DNA of 64,000 nucleotides. It comes from Serratia sp. H1w (GTDB lineage: Bacteria > Pseudomonadota > Gammaproteobacteria > Enterobacterales > Enterobacteriaceae). Made by a program: the position numbers and the translations under genes. How positions within the stretch are numbered: the first letter of the stretch is position 1; each line of letters opens with the position of its first letter. The notes beneath the pieces were generated by a model, which worked only from the letters and a program-made list of their open reading frames with translations, did no database searches and had not been told where the DNA came from. Shown here one piece after another: positions 9,333-18,284 of the stretch. The DNA lies in the NCBI RefSeq assembly GCF_000633355.1, contig NZ_AYMQ01000065.1:62001-126000 (forward strand), given 5' to 3'.

Positions 9333-10651
9333 GGCTGTGGGTTAACGGCCTGACCCTGGCGACGGATTTCGAAATAGAGCGATGGCGTTCCCTGACCACC
9401 GCTAGTACCGACCAGGGCGATAGGTTGGCCTGCGCGCACTTGCGCACCAACGCTGACCAAAGCGCTCTGGTTGTAACCATACAGACTCATGTCACCTTTG
9501 CCGTGCTCGACCACCACCACCAGGCCATAGCCTTGCAGCCAGTCGGCCAGCAGCACGCGACCATCGGCAATGGCTTTCACTTCGCTGCCTTCGGCTGCGG
9601 AGATCACCATGCCTTTCCAGCGTAACTCACCTTGCAGCTGTTCGCCAAAACGATGCTCGATCCGGCCACGTACCGGCCATACGGCTTGCCCAGCAGGTTG
9701 GCCTAAACCACCGGTTCGCGCCATCAGCGAGCGTTCACCTTCGCTAGGCTTATAGCTGGTGCCGGTTTTCTTCGCCTGTTGTTCTTTCACTTTGACCTGC
9801 TCACGCACCTTGGCCGCTTCACGCGCTTCGCGTTCGGCACGGGCGCGGGCTTCACGTTCGGCACGGGCAATCTGATCGCGCAGGCGGGTTTCGTTCTGGC
9901 GCAGTTCCACCAGCCGCTGCTGATCTTTTTCCAGTGAGGCTTCTAACGCAGTCAGGGTTTTTTTACGGGCGCTACGCGCCTGCTCCAGCTTTTGCTGCTG
10001 GGTTTGCTGTTCGCCGAGCAACGATTTCTGCTGACCCTGTTTAGCCACCAGCGAGACTTTCTGCTCTGCCAGTTGTGCTCGGGTTTGCTTGAGTTGCTCA
10101 ATGGACTGCTGACGGGCTTCATTCAGATAGCCGAAATAGGCCAGCATGCGTTCACTGCGCTGGCTCTCTTCACCGCTGAGCACCAACTGCAAGGCGCTGT
10201 GTTGCCCCTGGCGGAAGGCGGCATCGAGCTGTTTGGCGAGGATTTCCTGCTGAGTAGACTGCTGCTTTTGCAGCTTGGCGATGGAAGTATTCAGCCCGGA
10301 AATGTCTTTGCCCAGTATCGCGAGCGTACCTTGGGTGTCACGCAGCGAACGGCTGGCTTGCGCGATGGTCTTTTCCTGGAGTTTGAGCTGATCTTGCAGC
10401 GAACTACGCTGTTGCTGTTGCTGTTTCACCGCCTTTTCTTTTTCGGCGATGCTTTGTTGAATGTCTTTGAGTTGGGACTTGTTATCTTCCGCGGCGTTGC
10501 CGGTTAATGGCAACAGCAATGCGCCAGCGAAAAACACGCTGGCGCAGACTGTGGTTAACTTCCTTGGCGCGGAGCGTTCAGGCAGCGATTGGCCGCCTGA
10601 GTTTGCGCTTCGGGTTACCCTTGATAGTGCAAAATTCGCCTTCTCCCTCAT
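9317..10651 (-). CDS. envC: Murein hydrolase activator EnvC
   Basis: A 444-residue periplasmic protein that activates the septal amidases AmiA and AmiB during cell separation. The order is an N-terminal signal segment (about residues 30-53), a long coiled coil rich in Q, E, K and R (about 55-290), and a C-terminal LytM/M23 domain (WPVRGRIEHRFGEQLQ to the end). The LytM domain keeps the EnvC-type sequence LYGYNQSALVSVGAQVRAGQ in place of a full zinc site, as expected for an activator without hydrolase activity. The protein is about 25 residues longer at the N-terminus than E. coli EnvC, so the true start may lie downstream. It follows gpmI by nine bases. Confidence 0.93.
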   Translation of the reverse strand: MREKANFALSRVTRSANSGGQSLPERSAPRKLTTVCASVFFAGALLLPLTGNAAEDNKSQLKDIQQSIAEKEKAVKQQQQQRSSLQDQLKLQEKTIAQASRSLRDTQGTLAILGKDISGLNTSIAKLQKQQSTQQEILAKQLDAAFRQGQHSALQLVLSGEESQRSERMLAYFGYLNEARQQSIEQLKQTRAQLAEQKVSLVAKQGQQKSLLGEQQTQQQKLEQARSARKKTLTALEASLEKDQQRLVELRQNETRLRDQIARAEREARARAEREAREAAKVREQVKVKEQQAKKTGTSYKPSEGERSLMARTGGLGQPAGQAVWPVRGRIEHRFGEQLQGELRWKGMVISAAEGSEVKAIADGRVLLADWLQGYGLVVVVEHGKGDMSLYGYNQSALVSVGAQVRAGQPIALVGTSGGQGTPSLYFEIRRQGQAVNPQPWLGR

Positions 10652-10660
10652 GGAGAAGGA

Positions 10661-12205
10661 TTATTCCACGATGAACAGCGGCTTACCAGTCATCTCTTGC
10701 GGGATTTCCATTCCCATCAGTGACAGCATGGTTGGAGCAATGTCGGACAGTTTGCCACCTTCTACCGCTTTCGCTGCTTTACCGATATAGATCAACGGCA
10801 CTGGCAGGCTGGTATGGGCAGTGTGCGCCTGGCCGGTAGCCGGATCGCGCATTTGCTCGGCGTTACCGTGGTCGGCGGTGACCAGCAGCTGACCGTCAAC
10901 GGCTTTAACCGCTTCAACGACCTGCGCAATACAGTTATCCAGCGTTTCTACCGCTTTGACGGCCGCATCATAGATACCGGTGTGGCCAACCATGTCGCCA
11001 TTCGGGTAGTTACAGATGATGGCGTCATATTTACCGCTGTGGATGGCTGCCAGCAGCTTTTCGGTCAACTCGGCGGAGCTCATCTCTGGCTGCAAATCGT
11101 AGGTGGCCACTTTTGGTGAGTTGATCAGGATACGATCTTCACCTTTGAAGGGTTCTTCAACGCCGCCGTTATAGAAGAAAGTGACGTGGGCGTATTTTTC
11201 GGTTTCCGAGATGCGCAGTTGGGTTTTGTCGTGCTTCATCAGCCATTCACCAAAGGTGTTGGCCAAAGAGGCTGGTGGATAAGCGCAGGCGGTTTTGATG
11301 TCGGCCGCGTATTCGGTCAACATCACAAAATCACCGAACTTGACCACTTTGCTACGTGGGAAACCATCGAAATCGGCATTCACGAAAGCACGGGTGATCT
11401 GGCGCGCACGGTCGGCACGGAAGTTCATGAAGATTAGCGCGTCACCGTCGTTCATCTCGGCGCTGGCTTCGCCGGCTGCCTGGATCACGGTTGGTTTCAC
11501 GAACTCGTCGTTTTCGTCACGAGCGTAGGCGGCTTGCAGTGCGGCTACGGCGTTATCGGCGGTGTATTCGCCTTTGGCCTGGGTCATCAGATCGTAGGCG
11601 AGCTGCACGCGGTCCCAACGGTTATCACGGTCCATCGCATAGTAACGGCCAATCACCGTGGCGATGCGTCCGGCTCCCAGCTTGGCGAATTCATCACTGA
11701 AACGTTTCAGTGAATTTTCAGCACTGCGCGGTGGGGTGTCGCGGCCATCCAGGAAGGCATGCAGGTAAACGGCTTTGGCACCGCGCTGCGCGGCCAGCTT
11801 GATCATCGCCAGGATGTGTTCTTCATGGCTGTGCACGCCACCAGGAGACATCAGGCCCATGATATGCACCGCTTTGCCTGCCTTCACGGCCTTGTCGACG
11901 GCGTTGGTCAACGTGGTGTTGGTGAAGAAGTCACCGTCCTGGATTTCTTTATCCAGACGGGTCAGATCCTGATACACGATGCGGCCAGCGCCCAGGTTCA
12001 CGTGACCGACTTCGGAGTTACCCATCTGGCCATCAGGCAGGCCGACATCCAGACCGGAAGCCGCAATCAGGGTGTGTGGCTGTTGTTGCCACAGACGGTC
12101 CATGACCGGCGTTTTGGCGTTCAGGATCGCGTTGTCCTGTTGCTCTTCCCGGTGGCCATAGCCGTCCAGGATCACCAGTACCATGGGCTTTTTCGTGCTC
12201 GACAT
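10661..12205 (-). CDS. gpmI: 2,3-bisphosphoglycerate-independent phosphoglycerate mutase
   Basis: A 514-residue manganese-dependent enzyme of the alkaline phosphatase superfamily that interconverts 3- and 2-phosphoglycerate in glycolysis. The phosphorylated serine lies in [13 protein letters not shown] near residue 62. Metal ligands are visible in VILDGYG at the start, [20 protein letters not shown] and [10 protein letters not shown]. The length equals that of the E. coli enzyme. It heads the gpmI-envC-yibQ transcription unit. Its 5' leader holds a perfect 14-base inverted repeat 31 bases ahead of the ATG, described separately. Confidence 0.97.
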   Translation of the reverse strand: MSSTKKPMVLVILDGYGHREEQQDNAILNAKTPVMDRLWQQQPHTLIAASGLDVGLPDGQMGNSEVGHVNLGAGRIVYQDLTRLDKEIQDGDFFTNTTLTNAVDKAVKAGKAVHIMGLMSPGGVHSHEEHILAMIKLAAQRGAKAVYLHAFLDGRDTPPRSAENSLKRFSDEFAKLGAGRIATVIGRYYAMDRDNRWDRVQLAYDLMTQAKGEYTADNAVAALQAAYARDENDEFVKPTVIQAAGEASAEMNDGDALIFMNFRADRARQITRAFVNADFDGFPRSKVVKFGDFVMLTEYAADIKTACAYPPASLANTFGEWLMKHDKTQLRISETEKYAHVTFFYNGGVEEPFKGEDRILINSPKVATYDLQPEMSSAELTEKLLAAIHSGKYDAIICNYPNGDMVGHTGIYDAAVKAVETLDNCIAQVVEAVKAVDGQLLVTADHGNAEQMRDPATGQAHTAHTSLPVPLIYIGKAAKAVEGGKLSDIAPTMLSLMGMEIPQEMTGKPLFIVE

Positions 12206-12508
12206 TGCAGTAACCTCTTTATGATCGTTTTAAGTTGTGAATAGCCATCAGCCCATTGGCACTGGAATGATGGCTATTCACTCTCCCGAACTCGATGATA
12301 CTACAATGTTGCCGACTAAAAAGAGCCCAAAGAGATCAAATATGGGGTGAACAGCGCCGACTTTCTCCCTGCCAGGGCGGTAATTTTCCAGTGCACTCCG
12401 CAGTTTCTGCATTCCCATTTGCTTATTGGCTGTATTTGACGCATTCGGCAGGTATACTCTGAAACCTTGACTTATTTTTCCCTTAACTGACGGGAGTTGT
12501 TACACCCC
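12206..12508. other. Divergent gpmI / yibN control region
   Basis: About 300 bases without a gene. They hold the gpmI leader with its hairpin (12237-12281) and the yibN upstream region. I see TATACT at 12453-12458 but no well-spaced -35 partner, so no promoter is called. Two possible ribosome-binding purine runs lie beside the two starts. Confidence 0.5.
12237..12281 (-). promoter_or_regulatory. Perfect 14-base inverted repeat in the gpmI leader
   Basis: GTGAATAGCCATCA (12237-12250) and its exact complement TGATGGCTATTCAC (12268-12281) are separated by 17 bases. On the gpmI mRNA this would fold to a 14-pair stem ending about 31 bases before the start codon, leaving the AGAGG ribosome-binding site free. 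No T-run follows, so it is not a simple terminator. A role in mRNA stability or protein binding is inference. Confidence 0.6.
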
Positions 12509-12943
12509 ATGCTGCAAGAAATTATGCAATTTGTTAGCCGGCACCCCATACTTAGTCTGGCCTGGGTCGGTCTGCTGGCTGCCGTGATCGTCATGACCTT
12601 CAAGAGCCGTTTCTCCAAGGTCAAAGAGATCGCCCGCGGTGAAGCTACTCGCTTGATTAATAAAGAAGATGCGGTAGTGGTCGACACCCGTACCCGTGAT
12701 GATTTCCGTAGAGGCCATATCGCCAATGCGATCAACCTGACGGCGAGCGAGATCAAAGCTGGCAGCTTTGGCGAGCTGGATAAGCACAAGGCTCAGCCAG
12801 TCATCGTGGTCTGCGCCAATGGCACCACTTCACGCGAACCCGCAGAAAACCTGAGCAAAGCCGGGTTTGAACAGGTTTATACCCTGAAAGACGGCATTGC
12901 CGGCTGGAGTGGTGAAAACCTGCCGTTGGCTCGTGGCAAATAA
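12509..12943 (+). CDS. yibN: Rhodanese-like domain protein YibN
   Basis: A 144-residue protein with one N-terminal membrane segment (about residues 12-28, [20 protein letters not shown]) and a cytosolic rhodanese domain. The domain keeps an active-loop cysteine in [11 protein letters not shown] near residue 103, so sulfurtransferase chemistry is possible, though a physiological substrate is not established. I chose ATG at 12509 by comparison with the E. coli protein; the frame extends back to a TTG at 12497 without a usable ribosome-binding site. The gene opens the yibN-grxC-secB-gpsA-cysE run found in most enterics. Confidence 0.92.
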   Translation: MLQEIMQFVSRHPILSLAWVGLLAAVIVMTFKSRFSKVKEIARGEATRLINKEDAVVVDTRTRDDFRRGHIANAINLTASEIKAGSFGELDKHKAQPVIVVCANGTTSREPAENLSKAGFEQVYTLKDGIAGWSGENLPLARGK

Positions 12944-12969
12944 ATTTTAGTGTGGTTGAAGAGGTTTCC

Positions 12970-13218
12970 ATGGCTAACATTGAGATCTACACCAAGGCGA
13001 CCTGCCCGTTCTGCCATCGCGCCAAAGCGCTGCTGAACAGCAAGGGAGCCGCGTTTAGCGAGATCGCCATCGATGGTGATAACGTCAAGCGTGAAGCAAT
13101 GATTGCGCGCAGTGGGCGAACCACCGTGCCTCAGATTTTCATCGATGGCCAACATATTGGCGGCTGTGATGATTTACATGCACTTGATGCTCGCGGTGGG
13201 CTGGATCCGCTGCTGTAA
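12970..13218 (+). CDS. grxC: Glutaredoxin 3
   Basis: An 82-residue thioredoxin-fold protein that reduces disulfides and glutathione mixed disulfides with glutathione as donor. The dithiol active site is CPFC at residues 11-14 (KATCPFCHRA), and the glutathione-binding TVPQIFIDG with cis-proline and GGCDDL lie near residues 51-70. ATG at 12970 is preceded by GAAGAGG at proper spacing; the frame upstream to 12952 only contains GTG without support. Length and order (yibN, grxC, secB) match other enterics. Confidence 0.96.
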   Translation: MANIEIYTKATCPFCHRAKALLNSKGAAFSEIAIDGDNVKREAMIARSGRTTVPQIFIDGQHIGGCDDLHALDARGGLDPLL

Positions 13219-13301
13219 ACCAGCGGCGGTCCCACTGCCAAGATGTGGGTATTGCGACCACTGAGTGTCTATAAGGATATTTAACCAAGGGTATTACACA
13301 C

Positions 13302-13772
13302 ATGTCAGAACAAAACAGCACAGAGATGGCTTTCCAGATCCAACGCATTTACACCAAGGATATCTCATTCGAAGCGCCAAACGCTCCGCAGGTATTCCAA
13401 CAGGAATGGCAGCCAGAAGTTAAGCTCGATCTGGATACGGCTTCCAGCCACCTGGCAGACGACGTTTATGAAGTGGTACTGCGCGTCACCGTCACTGCTT
13501 CTCTGGGTGAAGAAACGGCATTCCTGTGTGAAGTTCAGCAGGCAGGTATCTTCTCTATCTCCGGTATCGAAGGCACGCAACTGGCACATTGCCTGGGTGC
13601 ATACTGCCCGAACATCCTGTTCCCGTATGCGCGTGAGTGCATCACCAGCCTGGTTTCTCGCGGTACCTTCCCGCAGCTGAACCTGGCACCGGTCAACTTT
13701 GATGCGCTGTTCATGAGCTATTTGCAGCAGCAGGCCGAAGGCGAAACTGCCGAACCTCATCAGGATGCCTGA
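13302..13772 (+). CDS. secB: Protein-export chaperone SecB
   Basis: A 156-residue cytosolic chaperone that works as a tetramer. It holds precursor proteins unfolded and hands them to SecA for export through SecYEG. The sequence is typical along its length ([22 protein letters not shown] near the start, [17 protein letters not shown] near residue 105), with the acidic C-terminal tail after GETAEPHQ. The stop overlaps the gpsA ATG (TGATG), so translation of the two is probably coupled. Confidence 0.98.
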   Translation: MSEQNSTEMAFQIQRIYTKDISFEAPNAPQVFQQEWQPEVKLDLDTASSHLADDVYEVVLRVTVTASLGEETAFLCEVQQAGIFSISGIEGTQLAHCLGAYCPNILFPYARECITSLVSRGTFPQLNLAPVNFDALFMSYLQQQAEGETAEPHQDA

Positions 13773-14791
13773 TGAACACCGTCAATGCTTCAATGACTGT
13801 AATCGGTGCCGGCTCGTACGGCACCGCTTTAGCCATTACGCTGGCGCGTAATGGCCACCCGGTCGTGCTGTGGGGGCATAACCCCGAGCAGATCCAGATT
13901 ATGCAGCGCGATCGTTGCAATCAGGCATTCCTGCCCGACGTCCCATTCCCCGATACCTTGTTGCTTGAAACCGACCTTGCTCGTGCGCTAGCGGCCAGCC
14001 GTGATGTGCTGGTGGTGGTACCTAGCCATGTGTTTGGTGATGTATTGCGACAGTTAAAACCTCATCTGCGCCCGGATGCCCGGGTTGTCTGGGCCACCAA
14101 AGGCCTGGAAGCGGAAACGGGGCGGCTGTTGCAAGACGTGGCCCGCGAAGCGCTAGGGGATGACATCCCACTGGCGGTTGTGTCTGGGCCGACGTTTGCC
14201 AAAGAGCTGGCAGCCGGGTTGCCAACGGCCATCGCTTTGGCGGCTACCGACGAGCAATTTGCCGAAGATTTACAGCAGTTGCTGCACTGTGGCAAAAGCT
14301 TCCGCGTTTACAGCAACCCGGATTTCATCGGGGTACAGCTGGGCGGGGCGGTGAAGAACGTGATTGCCATCGGTGCCGGTATGTCCGACGGTATCGGTTT
14401 TGGTGCCAACGCGCGTACCGCATTGATCACCCGTGGTCTGGCGGAAATGAGCCGTCTCGGCTCTGCATTGGGTGCCGATCCTTCCACCTTTATGGGCATG
14501 GCTGGCTTGGGCGATCTGGTGTTAACCTGCACGGATAATCAATCGCGCAACCGTCGTTTCGGTATTATGCTGGGGCAAGGCAAGGGCGTGCAGGAAGCGC
14601 AGGATACCATCGGCCAAGTGGTTGAAGGCTATCGCAATACCAAAGAGGTGTTGGCACTGGCGCAGCGCTTTGGCGTGGAAATGCCGATCACCGAGCAGAT
14701 CTATCAGGTGTTGTACTGTGATAAAAATGCCCGCGAGGCCGCGTTAAGCCTGCTTGGGCGTACCAAGAAAGACGAAAAGCACAGTGCCTGA
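13772..14791 (+). CDS. gpsA: Glycerol-3-phosphate dehydrogenase [NAD(P)+]
   Basis: A 339-residue soluble dehydrogenase that reduces dihydroxyacetone phosphate to sn-glycerol 3-phosphate for phospholipid synthesis. The N-terminal dinucleotide-binding motif is [12 protein letters not shown] (about residues 11-22). The catalytic lysine region is [14 protein letters not shown] near residue 192, and the substrate loop contains [12 protein letters not shown]-like sequence near 210. Length equals the E. coli protein. It is coupled to secB by a one-base overlap and is followed by cysE after about 100 bases. Confidence 0.98.
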   Translation: MNTVNASMTVIGAGSYGTALAITLARNGHPVVLWGHNPEQIQIMQRDRCNQAFLPDVPFPDTLLLETDLARALAASRDVLVVVPSHVFGDVLRQLKPHLRPDARVVWATKGLEAETGRLLQDVAREALGDDIPLAVVSGPTFAKELAAGLPTAIALAATDEQFAEDLQQLLHCGKSFRVYSNPDFIGVQLGGAVKNVIAIGAGMSDGIGFGANARTALITRGLAEMSRLGSALGADPSTFMGMAGLGDLVLTCTDNQSRNRRFGIMLGQGKGVQEAQDTIGQVVEGYRNTKEVLALAQRFGVEMPITEQIYQVLYCDKNAREAALSLLGRTKKDEKHSA

Positions 14792-14889
14792 CCTTGGCTG
14801 CGATCCAGCAATGGATCGCGCCGCGACAATTTGATTAGGCTGCTCTGCCGGGATAAGGCGGGGTGGTCCGTTTTGGCAGAGAGGAAGCG

Positions 14890-15711
14890 ATGTCGTCAGA
14901 AGAGTTAGAACAGGTCTGGAGCAATATTAAATCAGAGGCGCGAGCGCTGGCAGATTGTGAACCGATGCTGGCTAGCTTTTTCCATGCGACCTTGCTCAAG
15001 CATGAAAATCTGGGCAGTGCGCTCAGCTATATTCTGGCGAACAAACTGGCCAATCCAATCATGCCGGCGATTGCGGTGCGAGAGGTGGTGGAAGATGCCT
15101 ATCGTTCCGACGCACAAATGATCGTCTCAGCGGCCCGCGATATTCTGGCGGTGCGGCTGCGTGACCCCGCAGTAGATAAATATTCCACGCCGCTGCTGTA
15201 CCTGAAAGGTTTCCATGCCTTGCAGTCGTACCGCATCGGCCATTGGCTGTGGAAGCAGGGCCGCCAGGCATTGGCGATCTACCTGCAAAATCAAATCTCG
15301 GTCGCTTTTGGGGTGGATATTCACCCGGCGGCCACCATCGGTTGCGGCATTATGCTCGACCATGCCACCGGCATCGTGATCGGTGAAACCGCCGTGGTGG
15401 AGAATAACGTCTCCATCCTCCAATCGGTAACCTTGGGCGGGACAGGCAAAACCAGCGGCGATCGCCACCCGAAAATCCGCGAAGGCGTGATGATTGGCGC
15501 GGGGGCTAAAATCCTCGGCAATATCGAAGTGGGGAAAGGGGCCAAGATCGGTGCAGGTTCCGTGGTGCTGCAACCCGTACCCCCTCATACCACCGCCGCA
15601 GGCGTGCCTGCACGTATTGTCGGACGACCGGAAAGCGACACGCCATCGATGGATATGGACCAGTACTTCAACGGTGCCAACCATGGGTTTGAGTACGGCG
15701 ACGGTATTTGA
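14890..15711 (+). CDS. cysE: Serine O-acetyltransferase
   Basis: A 273-residue enzyme that acetylates serine from acetyl-CoA, the entry step of cysteine synthesis. It is typically a hexamer and feedback-inhibited by cysteine. The N-terminal helical part (residues 1-140) is followed by a left-handed beta-helix of hexapeptide repeats with DHATGIVIGETAV, TLGGTGK and GDRHPKI catalytic elements. The C-terminus ends in the conserved region that binds cysteine synthase. ATG at 14890 gives exactly the E. coli length and is preceded by GAGGAAGCG; an earlier frame start at 14863 is not needed. Confidence 0.98.
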   Translation: MSSEELEQVWSNIKSEARALADCEPMLASFFHATLLKHENLGSALSYILANKLANPIMPAIAVREVVEDAYRSDAQMIVSAARDILAVRLRDPAVDKYSTPLLYLKGFHALQSYRIGHWLWKQGRQALAIYLQNQISVAFGVDIHPAATIGCGIMLDHATGIVIGETAVVENNVSILQSVTLGGTGKTSGDRHPKIREGVMIGAGAKILGNIEVGKGAKIGAGSVVLQPVPPHTTAAGVPARIVGRPESDTPSMDMDQYFNGANHGFEYGDGI

Positions 15712-15746
15712 GCAACTCCCTGCTGTAGTATCTCCAAACCGGATGT

Positions 15747-15782
15747 AAACCGCTATGTGGTAGCTATATCACAGGGCGGTTT
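15747..15782 (+). terminator. Possible cysE terminator
   Basis: AAACCGC (15747-15753) pairs with GCGGTTT (15776-15782), with further partial pairing inside (GTG with CAC), followed by a T-rich stretch. It starts 36 bases after the cysE stop and ends about 30 bases before the next start codon. The loop is large, so this is a moderate call. Confidence 0.5.
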
Positions 15783-15812
15783 GTCATTTATTTCTCTGAG
15801 TGGAGCTGCCCC

Positions 15813-17315
15813 TTGAACTGTTTGACCGAATCGCAGCTCCAGACTCTCCTGCTGCAAAAAAATCTCGCCAAGCAAACGATCCCAGAGGTTTCATTAACCG
15901 CTGCGCTGGCCACCGCGTTCAAAACCATGATCCAACAGGGTGAGTTCATTGCTGGCCATCGTTTACCTGCCAGCCGTGCGTTGGCAGCATCGCTCCAGCT
16001 ATCCAGAGGCACCGTTGAGAACTGTTATTCGGCGTTGGAAACCGAGGGGTATGTGTGCCGAGAAGTGGGCAGGGGAAGCTTTGTCGCACAACGCCAGCAA
16101 CCCTTACTTGGCCTGACCATCGAGCGTGCAGCCATCCCCGCTGGCCTTGCCACACTGAGCCGGAGATCGTCACAGCATGCCAGATCTGAGCTGAGCGGCC
16201 ATATTCCTCACCGGGCATTTAGCCCCGGTATGCCAGAAACGCGTAACTTTCCGATCCATACCTGGCTCAGGCTTTATCAGCAGACCGTCAAGGAAGAGGG
16301 GCTGTCTATCTCGGCGGGCAGCGACTTGCAGGGCAATATTCACCTGCGCGAGGCGATTTGCGACTTCCTGTTGGTCGAACGGGGCGTGAAAGCGCTGGCC
16401 AATCAAATTCTGATTGTGAGTAGTACCCAGCAGTCACTGTCTCTATGTGCGCAGGTGCTGGCGGATGCTGAAGACGCCGTTTTTATCGAAAATCCAGGCT
16501 ATACCGGGGCGATTAAAGCCTTCCGGGCGGCCCAGCTTAAACCTGTTCCGGTTGCCGTCGATGATCAGGGGATCTGCACCGACGAAATAATTGGCTCACC
16601 GGTTAACGCCAGATTTGTCTATGTTACTCCTTCTAACCAATATCCGACCGGGCGAGCACTTCCGCTGGCAAGGCGTCTGGCATTAATTGAGGCGGCGAAA
16701 TCACGCGACATGTGGATCATCGAGGATGACTATGACAGCGAGTTTCACTACCAAGGCATTGCGACGGCCTGTTTGCAGGGGTTAGATCCCCATCAGCGCA
16801 CCATTTACATGGGCACCTTCAGCAAAACCTTATTCCCGGATCTGCACGTCGCTTATATGGTCTTGCCTGAAGCCTTGGTAAAACCGATGACCACCGCACG
16901 TGGGAATACGGATAGCCAGGTTTCGGGCATCACACAGCGCACGTTGGCCAAATTTATTATGCAAGGGCATTACCGAGAGCATGTCCGAACCATGAAGAAG
17001 ATATATTCTTCGCGCGCGGCGTTGTTTATTAATGAGATAACTCGGCATTGTGGTGAAAAGGTACAGGTAATGGTGCCGAATTGCGGTTTGCAGATCCTTT
17101 GCCAAGTAGAGAATAAACGGTTGGAGCGGGCGGTTTCCCTGCGCGCTGAGCAGTATCATTTAACCCTTAAAGGCATCTCCGAGTTTTGTACTGAGGAGAT
17201 CCCCTTATCTGGCTGGCTGCTGGGTTTTGCGGCGCTGGATCCGATTGAGATCGCCCATAACGTCGAGCAATTTTCCCGCCTGCTAACGTTCTGTTTAAAT
17301 GAGGCAGAGAGTTAG
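15813..17315 (+). CDS. MocR-family (GntR wHTH + aminotransferase-like) transcriptional regulator
   Basis: A 500-residue regulator made of an N-terminal GntR winged helix (about residues 25-95, RLPASRALAASLQLSRGTVENCY) and a fold-type I aminotransferase domain (about 130-500). PLP-binding features are kept: TPSNQYPTG, IIEDDYDSEFHY and the Schiff-base lysine Lys338 in GTFSKTLFPDLH. Such proteins sense PLP with an amino compound and bind direct repeats. The start is TTG at 15813, supported by TGGAG seven bases ahead. The same-strand GNAT gene follows after 99 bases, and the gap between them has a direct repeat, so local control of the acetyltransferase is likely. The ligand is unknown. Confidence 0.9.
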   Translation: MNCLTESQLQTLLLQKNLAKQTIPEVSLTAALATAFKTMIQQGEFIAGHRLPASRALAASLQLSRGTVENCYSALETEGYVCREVGRGSFVAQRQQPLLGLTIERAAIPAGLATLSRRSSQHARSELSGHIPHRAFSPGMPETRNFPIHTWLRLYQQTVKEEGLSISAGSDLQGNIHLREAICDFLLVERGVKALANQILIVSSTQQSLSLCAQVLADAEDAVFIENPGYTGAIKAFRAAQLKPVPVAVDDQGICTDEIIGSPVNARFVYVTPSNQYPTGRALPLARRLALIEAAKSRDMWIIEDDYDSEFHYQGIATACLQGLDPHQRTIYMGTFSKTLFPDLHVAYMVLPEALVKPMTTARGNTDSQVSGITQRTLAKFIMQGHYREHVRTMKKIYSSRAALFINEITRHCGEKVQVMVPNCGLQILCQVENKRLERAVSLRAEQYHLTLKGISEFCTEEIPLSGWLLGFAALDPIEIAHNVEQFSRLLTFCLNEAES

Positions 17316-17324
17316 TCGTTACAA

Positions 17325-17383
17325 TGGTCCAGTGTCTATCCTTAATTGGTCCATTAACCTTGTACTAGGGCGTCGTCTATACT
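17325..17383 (+). promoter_or_regulatory. Direct repeat TGGTCCA x2 with promoter ahead of the GNAT gene
   Basis: TGGTCCA occurs at 17325-17331 and again at 17347-17353, 22 bases apart start to start, about two helical turns. Immediately downstream lie TTAACC (17354-17359) and TATACT (17378-17383) with an 18-base spacer, a fair sigma-70 promoter ending about 30 bases before the GNAT ATG. Direct repeats spaced by about two turns are the usual operator form of MocR-type regulators, and such a regulator is encoded just upstream. Function is inferred. Confidence 0.55.
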
Positions 17384-17414
17384 TGCGACACTTTGATAAT
17401 GCAAGGATAAGAAC

Positions 17415-17870
17415 ATGTTAGACACCAAAAATAATATTACCATCAGGGACATATGCGCGACAGACAAGCTGGGCTGGGAGAATTTGTGGCAGCAGTATCT
17501 GCACTTTTATCGTGCCGATGTCAGCCCTGAAATCAGCGACAAAACCTTTAGCAAACTCTGCCAAAAAGAGGAATTGGTTGGCTTGGTTGCTGTTAATAAC
17601 CAGGGGCAGATCTTAGGTTTTATGCACCTGGTTTATCACGCTTCAACATGGAGCGATACCAACTATTGTTACATTGAAGACTTGTTCGTTGATAAAAGTG
17701 CACGGGGAAAAAACGTGGCCGAAAGCTTATTTAACGAAGCCTATAAACAAGCGGAAGTAAGAGAAAGCAGCCGGGTTTACTGGATGACCCAGGAGTTTAA
17801 TTCCTCTGCCCGTTCGCTGTACGATAAAATTGGCCAAAGAACGTCATTTATTATTTATAGCAAGAAATAA
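17415..17870 (+). CDS. GNAT family N-acetyltransferase
   Basis: A 151-residue acetyl-CoA-dependent acetyltransferase. GNAT features are visible: FMHLVYHAS as the central strands, YIEDLFVDKSARGKNVAESLFNEA as the acetyl-CoA pyrophosphate-binding motif A (about residues 93-115), and the C-terminal NSSARSLYDKIGQRTSFIIY. ATG at 17415 follows AAGGATAAGAAC. Resemblance to small amine or amino acid acetyltransferases is clear, but the acceptor cannot be named. It stands alone after the MocR regulator and is probably its target. Its A+T content looks higher than that of neighbours, which may hint at transfer. Confidence 0.85.
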   Translation: MLDTKNNITIRDICATDKLGWENLWQQYLHFYRADVSPEISDKTFSKLCQKEELVGLVAVNNQGQILGFMHLVYHASTWSDTNYCYIEDLFVDKSARGKNVAESLFNEAYKQAEVRESSRVYWMTQEFNSSARSLYDKIGQRTSFIIYSKK

Positions 17871-17898
17871 CACTGCATTAAAAAGACGCCGAGCCGTA

Positions 17899-17920
17899 GG
17901 GGCGCCGCATGCTGCGCCCC
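17899..17920. repeat. GCATGC-centred intergenic palindrome, copy 2
   Basis: GGGGCGC and GCGCCCC arms flank CGCATGCT, a nearly perfect 22-base palindrome between the GNAT gene and the convergent rhaM. It is the inverse complement of the copy at 8260-8279, including the flanking GTA on one side and GT on the other. It could serve as a bidirectional terminator, although no T-run follows. Confidence 0.7.
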
Positions 17921-17953
17921 GTATTGAGCCGGAGTAGTCCTTGTGACGGTTAA

Positions 17954-18268
17954 TTACTCCAGATAAAACACTTCACGCAACGGTGAACTGACCGGGCTAT
18001 TATCCGGATTGCTCGGCATCACGTCGCCCATATGTTGCCACCAGCGCTGGCAGACGTCGGTGTTAGCCACTGCATTCCAGCGCTCCTCCGATTCGATCTC
18101 CACATAGCCAAACAGCAGGTTGCGTGTCTCATCCAGAAAAATGGAGTAGTGGTGTGCGCCATGCTCTTTCAATACCAGCTCCAACTCTGGCCAAATCGGG
18201 CTGTGGCGCTGCTGGTATTCGGCATGCGCGTCCGGGTTTACCTGCATCACAAAAGCTTTACGGATCAT
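17954..18268 (-). CDS. rhaM: L-rhamnose mutarotase
   Basis: A 104-residue ferredoxin-like-fold protein that interconverts the alpha and beta anomers of L-rhamnose, supplying the form used by RhaA. The sequence is typical: [29 protein letters not shown] with the catalytic histidine near residue 22, [19 protein letters not shown], and a C-terminal PLREVFYLE. It is the last gene of the rhaBAD-fucO-rhaM transcription unit, 16 bases after the dehydrogenase gene. Short dimeric proteins of this length are the norm. Confidence 0.95.
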   Translation of the reverse strand: MIRKAFVMQVNPDAHAEYQQRHSPIWPELELVLKEHGAHHYSIFLDETRNLLFGYVEIESEERWNAVANTDVCQRWWQHMGDVMPSNPDNSPVSSPLREVFYLE

Positions 18269-18284
18269 GGGGCCTCCTTGAAGG

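Noticed and set aside
12453-12458. yibN promoter with TATACT as -10
   Set aside because: No -35 element at acceptable spacing was found; TTGACG is only eleven bases away and TTGGCT is 21 bases away.
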